Below, in pieces: positions 25,804 through 34,028 of a DNA stretch of 64,000 bases. Position numbers and translations under genes: made by a program. The stretch lies in NCBI GenBank assembly GCA_963756605.1, contig CAVWOT010000012.1, positions 1-64,000 on the forward strand. The letters are read 5' to 3'. The notes below the pieces were generated by a model, which was not told the origin of the DNA, made no database searches, and saw only the letters and a program-made list of their open reading frames with translations. How positions within the stretch are numbered: the stretch's first letter is position 1; each line of letters starts with the position of its first letter. The DNA comes from Bog-159 sp963756605 (GTDB lineage Bacteria > Acidobacteriota > Terriglobia > Bryobacterales > Bryobacteraceae).

Positions 25804-26346
25804 ATGAAAAAGACGGAAGATACCATCGAACGGCGTAAAAAGCGGGCTATCCAGGCTTTGCTGACCTATCCTACGATCGACGAAGCGGCGAGAGCGGCAA
25901 GGCTGCCGCGCGAGATCGTTTCCGCCTTTCTGGCGGATGCGGAGTTTCGCGAAGCATTTAACCGGGCGGTGGCTGAAGTGGACCTGGAGACCATGCTCTG
26001 CCGGCACCAGGCTGAGCGGCTCGCGGTTGGGAGGCTGAGAGACATTCTAGCGGATCCGCGGGCTCCGTCGCGCATGCTCAAGAGCGCCATCGAGGTGGCG
26101 CTGTCGTCGAAAACACGGCTCGATCCTGCGGCGATGGCTAAGACGCTTCAGCCAGAAACGTCAAGCGACCGCCGTGTGCGTCACATGGTGGCGCAGGGCC
26201 TCGACATGATGATCCTGAAGGCCGCCCGAATGGGCCTGCAACTCTCGCCGGAGTTGCAGAGAATCGATGACGCGGTCAAAGCGAGCATAGAAAAGGAGGA
26301 CGATGCCCGCGCGGCGACCTTCGATAAGAAAGACCGGAAAAACTAA
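25804..26346 (+). CDS. helix-turn-helix protein, terminase-small-subunit-like
   Basis: The protein has 180 aa. The ATG at 25804 follows GGGAGAAG. Residues 8-55 (RAIQALLTYPTIDEAARAAR, then LPREIVSAFLADAEFREAFN) form a helix-turn-helix resembling the N-terminus of phage terminase small subunits and related regulators. The remainder is helical and charged. No phage genes are adjacent, so it is best called a DNA-binding protein of unknown role. It diverges from the preceding hypothetical gene. Confidence 0.6.
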   Translation: MKKTEDTIERRKKRAIQALLTYPTIDEAARAARLPREIVSAFLADAEFREAFNRAVAEVDLETMLCRHQAERLAVGRLRDILADPRAPSRMLKSAIEVALSSKTRLDPAAMAKTLQPETSSDRRVRHMVAQGLDMMILKAARMGLQLSPELQRIDDAVKASIEKEDDARAATFDKKDRKN

Positions 26347-26587
26347 CTAACCTTCGGGCGGCCGCCGTACCGTTAAGCCAGATGAGTACAACCTCGGGCA
26401 AGGACTTCCGAGCCCGGCTGGTGCACTTGTGTGATGTTTTCAGATTTCCGCGGCATGGCCGCGGTTTCCTGCTTAGTATTCTCAGTCCCGTACGGGCAAG
26501 TTGAGCGCGGAGTTAACGGACGGATCGTTGGCGCCATGTGGCCAAATGGCGCAGTCGCTTCGCGGAACTTTTGTGAAGCTGGGCCAG

Positions 26588-26761
26588 TCAGGCAAGGTGG
26601 GCCGAATCATGTCCGGGACTCGTGATGATTCGGCGCCCATCGGTCATTACAATGTGTTAGCCTTGCCTGGCAATGTGCTTGCCTTGCCTAGCGACCCAGA
26701 ATCCAGCTTTTTCGAGGGCGTTAACTGCCTGCAGATGACGCACACCGGGTATCTTCGGGAT
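26588..26761 (-). pseudogene. hicA toxin remnant
   Basis: The minus frame reads IPKIPGVRHLQAVNALEKAG then FWVARQGKHI and VMTDGRRIITSPGHDS, matching the HicA mRNA-interferase including the invariant His (GKHI). The start codon is ATC where MPKIPG is expected. A 21-bp tandem duplication repeats ARQGKHI, and its second copy contains TAA. The C-terminal helix is lost at a TGA. It cannot be functional. Confidence 0.75.
26650..26691. repeat. 21-bp tandem duplication inside hicA
   Basis: 26650-26670 and 26671-26691 are two copies of CAATGTGYTWGCCTTGCCTR with a few differences. The duplication is in frame (seven codons). Confidence 0.8.
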
Positions 26762-26809
26762 GTCCTATGTCGCAATATCTACTTCCCTCAAATTCTGCTC
26801 GCCGGCCAG

Positions 26810-26963
26810 CTACCGGGCAACCTCCTGGTATTCCCGGATCGCATCCTGAACATTTGCCAAAGCCTCCTCTTCGGTCGAACCCTGCGACCAGAACCCGGGG
26901 AGTCCGGGGCAGGAAACAACTATATCCTTCCTTGGTCCGCACTAAAGCGACTGGATACTTCAT
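26810..26963 (-). pseudogene. hicB antitoxin remnant
   Basis: From ATG 26963 the frame reads MKYPVALVRTKEGYSCFLP. After a one-base shift it continues GLPGFWSQGSTEEEALANVQ then DAIREYQEVAR and a stop. This is a HicB/UPF0150-type partial RNase-H fold. It lies directly upstream of the hicA remnant, so a HicBA module was once present here and decayed. Confidence 0.7.
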
Positions 26964-26999
26964 TGGTACATTATGGCGCGGTACCAGCGTTTAGCACTG

Positions 27000-27135
27000 A
27001 CCCGTTTCCATCAACCCCCCTTTCAAACCGTGCTTGCGGTTTTCCCGCACACGGCTTAACGATGATCTTCTTGATGTGGCGTGCATGGCGTCCTACACAC
27101 TGCGCGATCAGGCCCTTCACCGGGGTGTCATGCGG
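27000..27135 (-). ncRNA. 3' end of a decayed group II intron (domain V region)
   Basis: On the minus strand, 27057-27024 forms a domain-V-like hairpin: AAGCCGTGTGCGG, tetraloop region GAAAA, CCGCAAGCACGGTTTG. It is followed by a purine-rich stretch as in domain VI. The 5' half of an intron of the same orientation lies beyond the IS21 element at 30717-31350. The reverse-transcriptase gene is almost entirely missing, so this is a relic. Confidence 0.6.
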
Positions 27136-27252
27136 GCTGTAACCCTCGGTAATCACCCAAAACCGGCCATACATAATCACCTGAAAACCGGCCAACGATA
27201 ACCCCTCATCCAGGACGTTGACTCGAGCGCGAGGGCGATACCCTCCGTCGAT

Positions 27253-29172
27253 GTGAGTAACGTCTTGAGCGAACAAAACAAACAGCAAGTCATCGCGTTG
27301 GGGCGGCTGGGATGGTCGCTACGGCGCATTCAGCGGGCCACCGGCGTGCGGAGGGAGACGGCAGCGACGTACCTGAGGGCCGCCGGGATCGCCTTCCGCC
27401 CACCGGGCAAGTGGGGGCGCGCACCAACAAAACCGGCCAATGGGGTGATTACCGACCCTGAGGCGGCGAGAGCGGCTGATCCGATCAGCCCCGGGGCGCC
27501 CGCCGCAAAACCGGCCAACGAGGTGATCACCGACTCTGGCGTGGAGTTGGCGGGCTCCGTCGCCCCGTCCCCCACCGCACCGCCCGGTCGCAGTCCCACC
27601 TCCAGCGCCTGCGAGCCGTACCGGGAGACGATCGAGTTGGGGCTCGCGCGCGGCCGCAATGCCATGGCAATCTGGCAGGATCTGGTGGACACCTGTGGCT
27701 TCACGGCCAGCTACCAGAGTGTGCAGCGATTCGTCCACAAGCTGTGCCCCAGCCCATCGCCCGAAGCCCGTGTGGTAATCGAGACCACCGCCGGCGAAGA
27801 ATGCCAAGTCGATTATGGCGACGGTCCGATGGTGCATGACCCGGCCACGGGGAAGTATCGGCGCACCCGGCTGTTCGTGATGACGCTGGGCTACAGCCGC
27901 AAATCGGTTCGCCTGCTGGCATTTCATTCCAGCTCGCGGATCTGGGCCGAGTTGCATGAGAAGGCTTTCCGTCGGCTGACCGGGGTCACCCGGGTGGTGG
28001 TGCTCGATAACCTGCGTGAGGGCGTACTGGCGCCGGATGTCTACGATCCGGTGCTGAACCCGCTGTACCGCGATGTGCTGCGGCATTACGGCGCCGTCGC
28101 ACTGCCTTGTCGCACGGCGGATCCAGATCGAAAAGGGAAGGTCGAGTCGGGGGTTGCCCATGCCCAGAAAACGCCACTGAAAGGCCTGCGTTTCGAGACC
28201 CTCGAACAAGCGCAAACCTACCTGGATCGCTGGGAAGAGCGGTGGGCCGATACGCGCATTCACGGCACCACCAAGCGTCAAGTGGCGGCGATGTTTGCCG
28301 AAGAACGGCCGGCGCTGCTGCCGCTGCCCGTCGAGCCCTTCCGCTATTACCAATATGGCGAGCGCACGGTGCATCTGGATGGCTGCGTGGAAGTCGATGC
28401 CGCCTACTATGGCGCGCCGCCGGGTTGGATCGGACGGCGCGTCCAGGTGCAGTGGGATTCGTTGCACGTTCGGCTGCTGAACCCGTACACCGGCGACCTA
28501 CTGCGCGAGCACCTGCATCAGGAGCGCGGGAAACATCGGATTCAACAGGAGGACTGGCCGAAGAAAACCCCCTTGAGTACGCTGGCCCTGCTGAACCGCG
28601 CCGACAAAGCCGGAGCGCGGATCGGAGCGGTGTGTCGCACGATGCACAGCGAAGAGGGCCAGACCGCCGTGCGGCGGATTCTGGGCCTTCTATCGCTGGC
28701 CAAGAAGCACGGCGCGGCCACCGTGGACGAGGTCTGCGCCGCGGCGTTGGAAGTCGGCGCCTCGAACTACTATCGTTTTGTCCGCCGCTACCTGGAACGG
28801 AATCCCCAACTCCCCCTGAGCTTACGGCAAGTCGATCCGCTCATCCGCCAGCTCACGCTGTACCGCGACTTCATCCAAGCAAAACCAATGAGGAGAGCCC
28901 TGCATGAACCTTATCGAATTAGAACGCGCCTTACGACAACTCCGGCTCGGCGGCATGGCTGCCGTGCTGGAAACCCGTGTGCGTCAAGCCCAGGCCGAAG
29001 CCATGGCGCCTATCGATCTGATCGCGTGCCTGGTCACCGACGAACTGACCCGGCGTGGGGATCGGCTTCTGGAGCGGCGGCGCAAACAGGCCGCTTTCCG
29101 CGACCCGCTGAAAACGCTCGACAACTTCGATTTCGACTTCAATCCGAAGATGAATCGCAGTCTGGTCTTTGA
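27253..29172 (+). CDS. istA: IS21 transposase IstA
   Basis: The frame has 639 codons starting GTG. An N-terminal helix-turn-helix (LGRLGWSLRRIQRATGVRRE) is followed by a Pro/Ala-rich insert with two KPANxVITD repeats. The catalytic DDE core comes next (ECQVDYGDGPMVHD, VVVLDNLREGVL, DRKGKVESGVAHAQ). IstA normally ends just before istB. Here the frame runs 269 bp into istB and its last 90 or so residues are Arg/Pro-rich noise, so a frameshift near 28890 has probably replaced the natural stop. Confidence 0.9.
   Translation: MSNVLSEQNKQQVIALGRLGWSLRRIQRATGVRRETAATYLRAAGIAFRPPGKWGRAPTKPANGVITDPEAARAADPISPGAPAAKPANEVITDSGVELAGSVAPSPTAPPGRSPTSSACEPYRETIELGLARGRNAMAIWQDLVDTCGFTASYQSVQRFVHKLCPSPSPEARVVIETTAGEECQVDYGDGPMVHDPATGKYRRTRLFVMTLGYSRKSVRLLAFHSSSRIWAELHEKAFRRLTGVTRVVVLDNLREGVLAPDVYDPVLNPLYRDVLRHYGAVALPCRTADPDRKGKVESGVAHAQKTPLKGLRFETLEQAQTYLDRWEERWADTRIHGTTKRQVAAMFAEERPALLPLPVEPFRYYQYGERTVHLDGCVEVDAAYYGAPPGWIGRRVQVQWDSLHVRLLNPYTGDLLREHLHQERGKHRIQQEDWPKKTPLSTLALLNRADKAGARIGAVCRTMHSEEGQTAVRRILGLLSLAKKHGAATVDEVCAAALEVGASNYYRFVRRYLERNPQLPLSLRQVDPLIRQLTLYRDFIQAKPMRRALHEPYRIRTRLTTTPARRHGCRAGNPCASSPGRSHGAYRSDRVPGHRRTDPAWGSASGAAAQTGRFPRPAENARQLRFRLQSEDESQSGL
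27429..27531. repeat. terminal-repeat-like motifs inside istA
   Basis: AAAACCGGCCAATGGGGTGA (from 27429) and AAAACCGGCCAACGAGGTGA (from 27507) reuse the AAAACCGGCCAACGAG and GGTGATTACC blocks of the element's ends. They encode the KPANxVITD repeats of IstA. Confidence 0.6.
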
Positions 29173-29659
29173 CCTGGCCACCTGTACGTTCATCGGCAAG
29201 CGGGAAGACGGCTTGTTTCTTGGGCCAGGTGGGACCGGCAAGTCGCATCTGGCCCAAGCCATCGGACAGGCCGCTATTGTGCAAGGCTACCGCGTGCTAT
29301 ACCGCGAAACCCACCTGCTGCTGGACGACCTGGCAGAAGCGGTGGTCGACGGCACGCGCAAGGATTTCATGGAGTCGCTGACCACGGTGCCGCTGCTGAT
29401 CATAGACGATTTCGGGATGCGCAAGCTACCGCTGACCGCGGCTGAGGATCTGCTGGAAATCGTCATGCGGCGCTACGAGCGAGCCAGTACCCTGCTCACT
29501 TCGAATCGTCCAGTCGAAGACTGGGGCAAGATGCTCGGCGATGTAGCGGCCGTGAGCGCCATGTTGGATCGTCTGCTCCACCACGGACATGTGTTGAAGT
29601 GCGGTCCGCGCAGTTGGCGTACCAAGGTTGCCGCCACAGCGGCGGGAGAGAGCCAATGA
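28904..29659 (+). CDS. istB: IS21 helper ATPase IstB
   Basis: The protein has 251 aa, DnaC/IstB-like AAA+. Walker A is GPGGTGKSH (about residue 106), Walker B is LLIIDDFGM and sensor is TSNRPVEDWG. It loads and positions the transposase on target DNA. AGGAGA precedes the ATG. It starts inside the overextended istA frame and its TGA overlaps the ATG of the primase gene (ATGA), so the three genes form one translational unit. Confidence 0.95.
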   Translation: MNLIELERALRQLRLGGMAAVLETRVRQAQAEAMAPIDLIACLVTDELTRRGDRLLERRRKQAAFRDPLKTLDNFDFDFNPKMNRSLVFDLATCTFIGKREDGLFLGPGGTGKSHLAQAIGQAAIVQGYRVLYRETHLLLDDLAEAVVDGTRKDFMESLTTVPLLIIDDFGMRKLPLTAAEDLLEIVMRRYERASTLLTSNRPVEDWGKMLGDVAAVSAMLDRLLHHGHVLKCGPRSWRTKVAATAAGESQ

Positions 29660-30648
29660 TTACCGGCTCCGGCCGCTGGGCGGACTTCTCCGCGGTGAAG
29701 CGAACAGTGAGCCTGGAGGCGGTGCTGCGCCATTACCAGATACCGGACTTGCACCGCCGTCGCGATCCACTCCAAGGTCGCTGCCCGATTCATCATGGCC
29801 GGCGCGACGACTCGTTCCGCGCCCATCTGAGCAAGAATGTCTTTCAATGCTTCGCCTGTCAGGCACGCGGCAATGTGTTGGATTTTGTCGCCGCCATGGA
29901 GCAGTGCTCGATCCGGGAGGCGGCGCTCCGGCTGCAGCAATGGTTTGGGGTTAGTGTGTATCCAGCGATGCCGGACAAGCAGAAAGGGGAACTGGTTCGG
30001 AAAGAAGAAGCGAGTAATCTTCCGCTCCGCTTCGCTCTGACCGCCGTGGAAATGAATCATCCGTATCTGGCGCAACGTGGAATCGATCCGCCTACCGCGG
30101 CCGAGTTTGGCGTGGGTTTTTATCCGGGACCGGGTCTGATGAGTGGGCGCATCGTGATTCCGATTTGCAACCTGCACGGCCAACTGGTCGCCTATGCCGG
30201 TCGCGCACTGGATGATCGACCGCCCAAATATAAGCTCCCCGTTGGTTTTCGCAAGGCGCTGGAACTGTTCAATTTGCCGCGCGCGGCGGCGGCGGGCGGG
30301 AAAACCGTTATCGTGGTCGAAGGTTATTTTGATTGCATGCGGGTTCATCAGGCCGGATTCCCCAGGGTGGTGGCCCTGATGGGATCGTCTCTTTCGGCGG
30401 CTCAGGAATCCAGCTTGCTGCGTCACTTTGAGCACATTGTTCTAATGCTGGATGGGGATGCCGCCGGTCGGGCAGCCAGCGAGGTGATTGCAACCCGGCT
30501 GTCAGGCAGGCACTCGGTGCAGGTGGTTCGGGTGCCGGACGGTCGCCAACCCGATCAGTTATCGTCCTCCACCATCCGGCAGTCGCTGGCCGTAGTTGGT
30601 TGCCCGAAGGAGGGTGCCATGTTAAAACAAAACCTCGGTCCTGTGTGA
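29656..30648 (+). CDS. DnaG-like primase carried by the IS21 element
   Basis: The protein has 330 aa. A CHC2 zinc finger is formed by C43, H46, C65 and C68 (RCPIHHGRRDDSFRAH, VFQCFACQARGNVLDFV). The primase N-core follows (HPYLAQRGIDPPTAAEFGVG, MSGRIVIPICNLHGQLVAYA), then a TOPRIM domain with VVEGYFDCMRVHQAG and LMLDGDAAGRAA. The helicase-binding C-terminal domain of chromosomal DnaG is absent. The start overlaps the istB stop by 4 bp. A second, truncated copy with the same layout is at 48.3 kb. Its role in transposition is unknown; synthesis at gaps or replication of a circular intermediate is speculation. Confidence 0.9.
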   Translation: MITGSGRWADFSAVKRTVSLEAVLRHYQIPDLHRRRDPLQGRCPIHHGRRDDSFRAHLSKNVFQCFACQARGNVLDFVAAMEQCSIREAALRLQQWFGVSVYPAMPDKQKGELVRKEEASNLPLRFALTAVEMNHPYLAQRGIDPPTAAEFGVGFYPGPGLMSGRIVIPICNLHGQLVAYAGRALDDRPPKYKLPVGFRKALELFNLPRAAAAGGKTVIVVEGYFDCMRVHQAGFPRVVALMGSSLSAAQESSLLRHFEHIVLMLDGDAAGRAASEVIATRLSGRHSVQVVRVPDGRQPDQLSSSTIRQSLAVVGCPKEGAMLKQNLGPV

Positions 30649-30716
30649 GACCTCGTTGGCCGGTTTTGAGGTGATTATGTATGGCCGGTTTTGAGGTGAT
30701 TACCGAGGCTGTAACC

Positions 30717-31350
30717 ACCTTCGCCAGATCCTGCAATGTGCGGATCCACTTGGCGCACACCGATAGCCGGACGGCGGAGTTGTCGAGCTTTTATAGAGGA
30801 GTGGTTGGCCGTTTCCGGCATGCCCTCACGTTTACCTCCCCCGCCGACGTGACCAAAGCAGGGTTCCTTCCCTCCACCGAGTTGTACTGCGCGCCTTCCC
30901 AGGTACTACGGACCCCTCGGACTCCCTCCCGACTCCGCACGACTTCAGCATCCGGCCTTATACCCCCAGTCTTTGCCCGACAAGGCTGCCGGGGAGGGCC
31001 TCTCCTGTTCCGCATTGCTCTGTCCCAACGTGCCGCCGCCTGAGACCCCGGAGACGTCCAGCATCCCTTCCGGTCGAGGATGCTGTCTGTTGCCTTCACC
31101 GTGATATGATCGGCTCGGCCCTCTCGAACACCTTTCGGCTGATAATTTGACGAGGCTGCAGCGTTCACCTGTTGTTGCGGCCGCTGGTTTGCTCCCCTCT
31201 CTTTCAAGGGCTTTCGATACTCCGCTCGGCGCGTTCGGATCTCTCCGCTCGGCTGGAGTCTGCTACCGGGCGCTCCGGCGCTTACCCGGACAGGACTTGC
31301 ACCTGCTAGCGAGGTCTTCGACCTCAAACCGACGAGCCCACTGCTCAGCT
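30717..31350 (-). ncRNA. 5' half of a decayed group II intron
   Basis: On the minus strand the sequence has typical domain I blocks (GGTGCAAGTCCTGTCCGG near 31300, GTCCGTAGTACCTGGGAAGG near 30905). It then has GGTCACGTC and a possible maturase start, MPETANHSSIKARQL, near 30820. The reading frame stops at the IS21 boundary. The intron's 3' end lies on the other side of the IS at 27.0 kb, with nearly all of the maturase gene deleted. Confidence 0.55.
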
Positions 31351-31367
31351 TGCCATAAAATTCAGGA

Positions 31368-31773
31368 ATGGCGACTATTCCGGAACTCCTTGACGGGCAC
31401 GTCACATTGGAAGTAGAGTGCCTCGACCGTCCCTACCTTAACGGCTACAGGCAGGCTGGCAACGGGACCCCAGTTGTCGATGTTCATGCGGGAGTTGGGG
31501 AAGCCGGTACCGTCCCCAGTGGTATTGGGACAAGTGTCGGAGAAATTCCGCCAGGCCGTCAAAGTGCTCGCGGAACGGGACGGTATACCGATTTACCAGT
31601 TCGACCATAAGGAACGGAAGGACGATATCGCCAATCAATTCCGCCAGCAAACCAGTACGGGATGGCATCGTCTTCATCGGGGTAACCCAACAGAAGGCCA
31701 TAACGTTTAACGGAAAAAAGGTGAACGGCCGGTTCGAGTTCGAACGGGACAAGTCGGTCTACGTCAATCACTA
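31368..31773 (+). pseudogene. 5' part of a hypothetical gene interrupted by the second IS21 element
   Basis: ATG 31368 begins MATIPELLDGHVTLEVECLD then RPYLNGY. After a shift the frame continues SMFMRELGKPVPSPVVLGQV with EKFRQAVKVLAERDG, and after another shift FIGVTQQKAITFNGKKVNG and RFEFERDKSVYVNHY. The reading joins in frame with YFYIDDADFGPLFIK at 35286 once the IS and one target repeat are removed. I recall this as a widespread acidobacterial hypothetical protein of about 400-500 aa. At least two frameshifts make it dead. Confidence 0.7.
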
Positions 31774-31949
31774 TGTCAGTGCCGGGATAAAACACCCGCA
31801 ATTTTGCCGGTTTTGCCGACCCGCGGTGGCGGCAACCTGGGCGGGGACGCGGTAGGTACTCTACAGTAGTTTCTATATCTTTCCTGTTCGTACGGTGTTC
31901 TCTGTTCTGCTCAGAGGTTGGAATCCGTTTCGATTTCTGAGGAGACGCA

Positions 31950-32438
31950 TTGACCGAGTCCCGCTGCTGTCCGTATTGCCGGCAAAGCTTTCATCCACCC
32001 CCCTATCGGCTCCAGCAGCGCGTTTGCAGCCATTCGGAGTGTCAGCGGCATCGCCGGGCCGATTACCACAGGCTAAAGATTCAAACGGACCCGGTGTATG
32101 CGCAGGTGGTCCAGGACAGCCGGAAGCAGTGGCGCGCCGAGCATGTCGATTATCAGAAGACCTACTGGCGCACGCATCCCGAGGCCGCCGACCGCAACCG
32201 ACAGCGACAACGGCAACTCCATCGGCAGCGCCGCGTCACCACGCTTGTAAAGAACAACGCAGCTGTGGACCTAAAGCATTCCGCGGCAGAGGTTTGGCTG
32301 GTTGGGCCGGATGTGGCCGATCTTGTAAAGAACAACGTGGCTTTCTCTGAAGTCATGATATTTCAACGGGTTATCCCCGCGCCGGTGGAGTCTTGTAAAG
32401 AACATCGCTCTGGTTTCGGCGACCCGCTGCGCGTATAA
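31950..32438 (+). CDS. Cys/His-rich accessory protein of the IS21 element
   Basis: The protein has 162 aa from TTG 31950, six bases after GGAG. The N-terminus CCPYCRQSFHPPPYR with VCSHSECQRHRR suggests one zinc-binding site. A basic Gln/Arg-rich middle follows (DRNRQRQRQLHRQRR), so nucleic-acid binding is plausible. The C-terminal third contains the LVKNNAAVDL and LVKNNVAFSE repeats encoded by 16-bp DNA repeats. Similar short proteins accompany mobile loci in other phyla. A regulatory or target-choice role is a guess. Confidence 0.65.
   Translation: MTESRCCPYCRQSFHPPPYRLQQRVCSHSECQRHRRADYHRLKIQTDPVYAQVVQDSRKQWRAEHVDYQKTYWRTHPEAADRNRQRQRQLHRQRRVTTLVKNNAAVDLKHSAAEVWLVGPDVADLVKNNVAFSEVMIFQRVIPAPVESCKEHRSGFGDPLRV
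32244..32407 (+). repeat. three 16-bp direct repeats upstream of istA
   Basis: CTTGTAAAGAACAACG occurs at 32244-32259 and 32322-32337, and with one mismatch (ACATCG) at 32392-32407. Spacings are 78 and 70 bp. They could be transposase-binding sites in the left end or simply the coding repeat. Confidence 0.7.
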
Positions 32439-34028
32439 ATGGGATTCGAGCCCATGCTTACGACCGAACAGATCAACGATCTGCATCGCCTGTACTGGTC
32501 CGATCACTGGCCGATCCGCAAGATCGAACGCCATTTGCACATGGGTTGGGAGACGATCAAGAAGTATCTGGACATGCCGGCCCAAACTCCCGCGGGACGA
32601 CCCCGGTCCAGCAAACTCGACGCGTACAAAGCCACCATCGCCGAACTGCTGGAGAAGGATCCTTCCGCCAGCGCCGCCGTTATCGGGCAGCGACTCCGCC
32701 CGCTGGGCTACACCGGTGGTGGCAGCATTCTGCGTCACTACGTGCATGAAGTGCGCCCCCTGTTGAAGCCGCAACGGGCGTTCGTGCGCATGGAGCCAAA
32801 GCCGGGCGAACGCTTCGAGGTCGACTGGGGTCACTTCGAATCGCTCCACTACCAAGGCGATCAGCGGAAGTTATACGCCTTCGCCCTGGTGGACGGGCAC
32901 AGCCGGATGCAGTATCTGGAGTTCACGCACAGTCAAAGTTTCGAGACCTTTGTGCGGTGTCACATTCACGCCTTTCAGAGGCTGAACGGCATTGCCCGTG
33001 AACTCTGGTATGACAACCTGGCCACCGCCGTCGCCGAACATGATGGACGATTAGTTCGCTTCAATCCGCGATTCCTGGCCTTTGCCCGTGAGTTCAGCTT
33101 TTACCCGCGCGCCTGCAATCCAGCGAGTGGCTGGGAGAAGGGAAAAGTGGAACGTGGCGGCATCGGTTACGTCCGGCAGAACTTCTGGCCGCTGCGCGAT
33201 TTTCTCGACCTCCACGACGTGAACCGTCAGGGGCGTGAGTGGCTCGATCAGATCGCCAATCGGCGATTGCACAGCGAAACGCGAGAGCGTCCCATTGATC
33301 GTTTCCAACCCGATGCCCTCCGCAGTTTGCCCGCCATCATTCCGGATTATCGCGACACCGTCGAGGCCCTGGTCCACAAAGACATACGATTGCAATTCGA
33401 CGGCAATCGCTACTGCGTGCCGCATCGCTTCGCCGGCCGCCGTCTCACACTGAAGGCCGACTCCAGTTCGGTCACCATCTACGATCGGGTGACCGAGATC
33501 GTCAGCTATGTGCGTTCGTGGCGCCGGGGCCAGACCTTTGGAGCCGAACGATTCGAGGCCGAACTGGCCGAGTTCCGGCCCGCCGCCAAGCGGTCGCGCG
33601 CCCAAGACCGGCTGTTCTCTTTTCTCCACGGACTCTGTTCGAAAGCAGCGCTGGAAGCCTATCTCCGCGACATCGCCGATAGCGATCGCTCTCTGTCGCG
33701 CCAGATCTCCGAACTGCTCGAACTCATTCGCCAGTACGGCCCGGACGCCGTAGCCGGCGCCATTGAAAAGGCCGCCATCGCTCGCGCTTTCGGCGCCGAC
33801 TACGTCGCCAACATTCTGCGGCAGCAGCAGTGTCCGCGCCGCGAACAGCCACCGCTTCGCCTCCGCGATCCTCGATTGAATGAACTCGCCACCGACCCAC
33901 TATCGCTGCTGGCTTATGACGCTTTCATTCTGGCATCCGAAAAGGAATCCGATGATACCCCTGGAACAGAAACTCCTCGATCTGAATCTGACGGTCATGA
34001 GCCACCATCTGGAGACGACCCTCTCTGA
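32439..34028 (+). CDS. istA: IS21 transposase IstA (second element)
   Basis: The protein has 529 aa; translation may begin at ATG 32439 or at ATG 32454 (MLTTEQINDL). The HTH is WPIRKIERHLHMGWETIKKY. The DDE core has RFEVDWGHFESL, ELWYDNLATAVAE and WEKGKVERGGIGYVRQ. A C-terminal Mu-like beta domain (YCVPHRFAGRRLTLKADSS) follows. Length and order are those of a complete IstA. It overlaps istB by 77 bp. Confidence 0.95.
   Translation: MGFEPMLTTEQINDLHRLYWSDHWPIRKIERHLHMGWETIKKYLDMPAQTPAGRPRSSKLDAYKATIAELLEKDPSASAAVIGQRLRPLGYTGGGSILRHYVHEVRPLLKPQRAFVRMEPKPGERFEVDWGHFESLHYQGDQRKLYAFALVDGHSRMQYLEFTHSQSFETFVRCHIHAFQRLNGIARELWYDNLATAVAEHDGRLVRFNPRFLAFAREFSFYPRACNPASGWEKGKVERGGIGYVRQNFWPLRDFLDLHDVNRQGREWLDQIANRRLHSETRERPIDRFQPDALRSLPAIIPDYRDTVEALVHKDIRLQFDGNRYCVPHRFAGRRLTLKADSSSVTIYDRVTEIVSYVRSWRRGQTFGAERFEAELAEFRPAAKRSRAQDRLFSFLHGLCSKAALEAYLRDIADSDRSLSRQISELLELIRQYGPDAVAGAIEKAAIARAFGADYVANILRQQQCPRREQPPLRLRDPRLNELATDPLSLLAYDAFILASEKESDDTPGTETPRSESDGHEPPSGDDPL

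Larger units (their letters stand above)
27145..30707 (+). mobile_element. IS21-family element with a DNA primase cargo gene
   Basis: The element is 3563 bp. The ends are CTCGGTAATCACC...GGTGATTACCGAG, each followed inward by two copies of a CAAAACCGGCC-type repeat. GCTGTAACC is repeated directly outside at 27136-27144 and 30708-30716 (7-9 bp, depending on how shared bases are assigned). Three genes, istA, istB and a DnaG-like primase, lie in one direction. IS21 elements usually carry only the first two and are about 2-2.5 kb. Confidence 0.85.

Noticed and set aside
26501..27142. 213-codon plus-strand frame
   Set aside because: It is antisense to the hicBA remnants and the intron domain V, both of which explain the sequence better.
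32244..32407. Three regularly spaced 16-bp repeats considered as a CRISPR array
   Set aside because: Only three units, spacing of 70-78 bp, and they lie inside an open reading frame of an IS element. No cas genes are present in the window.
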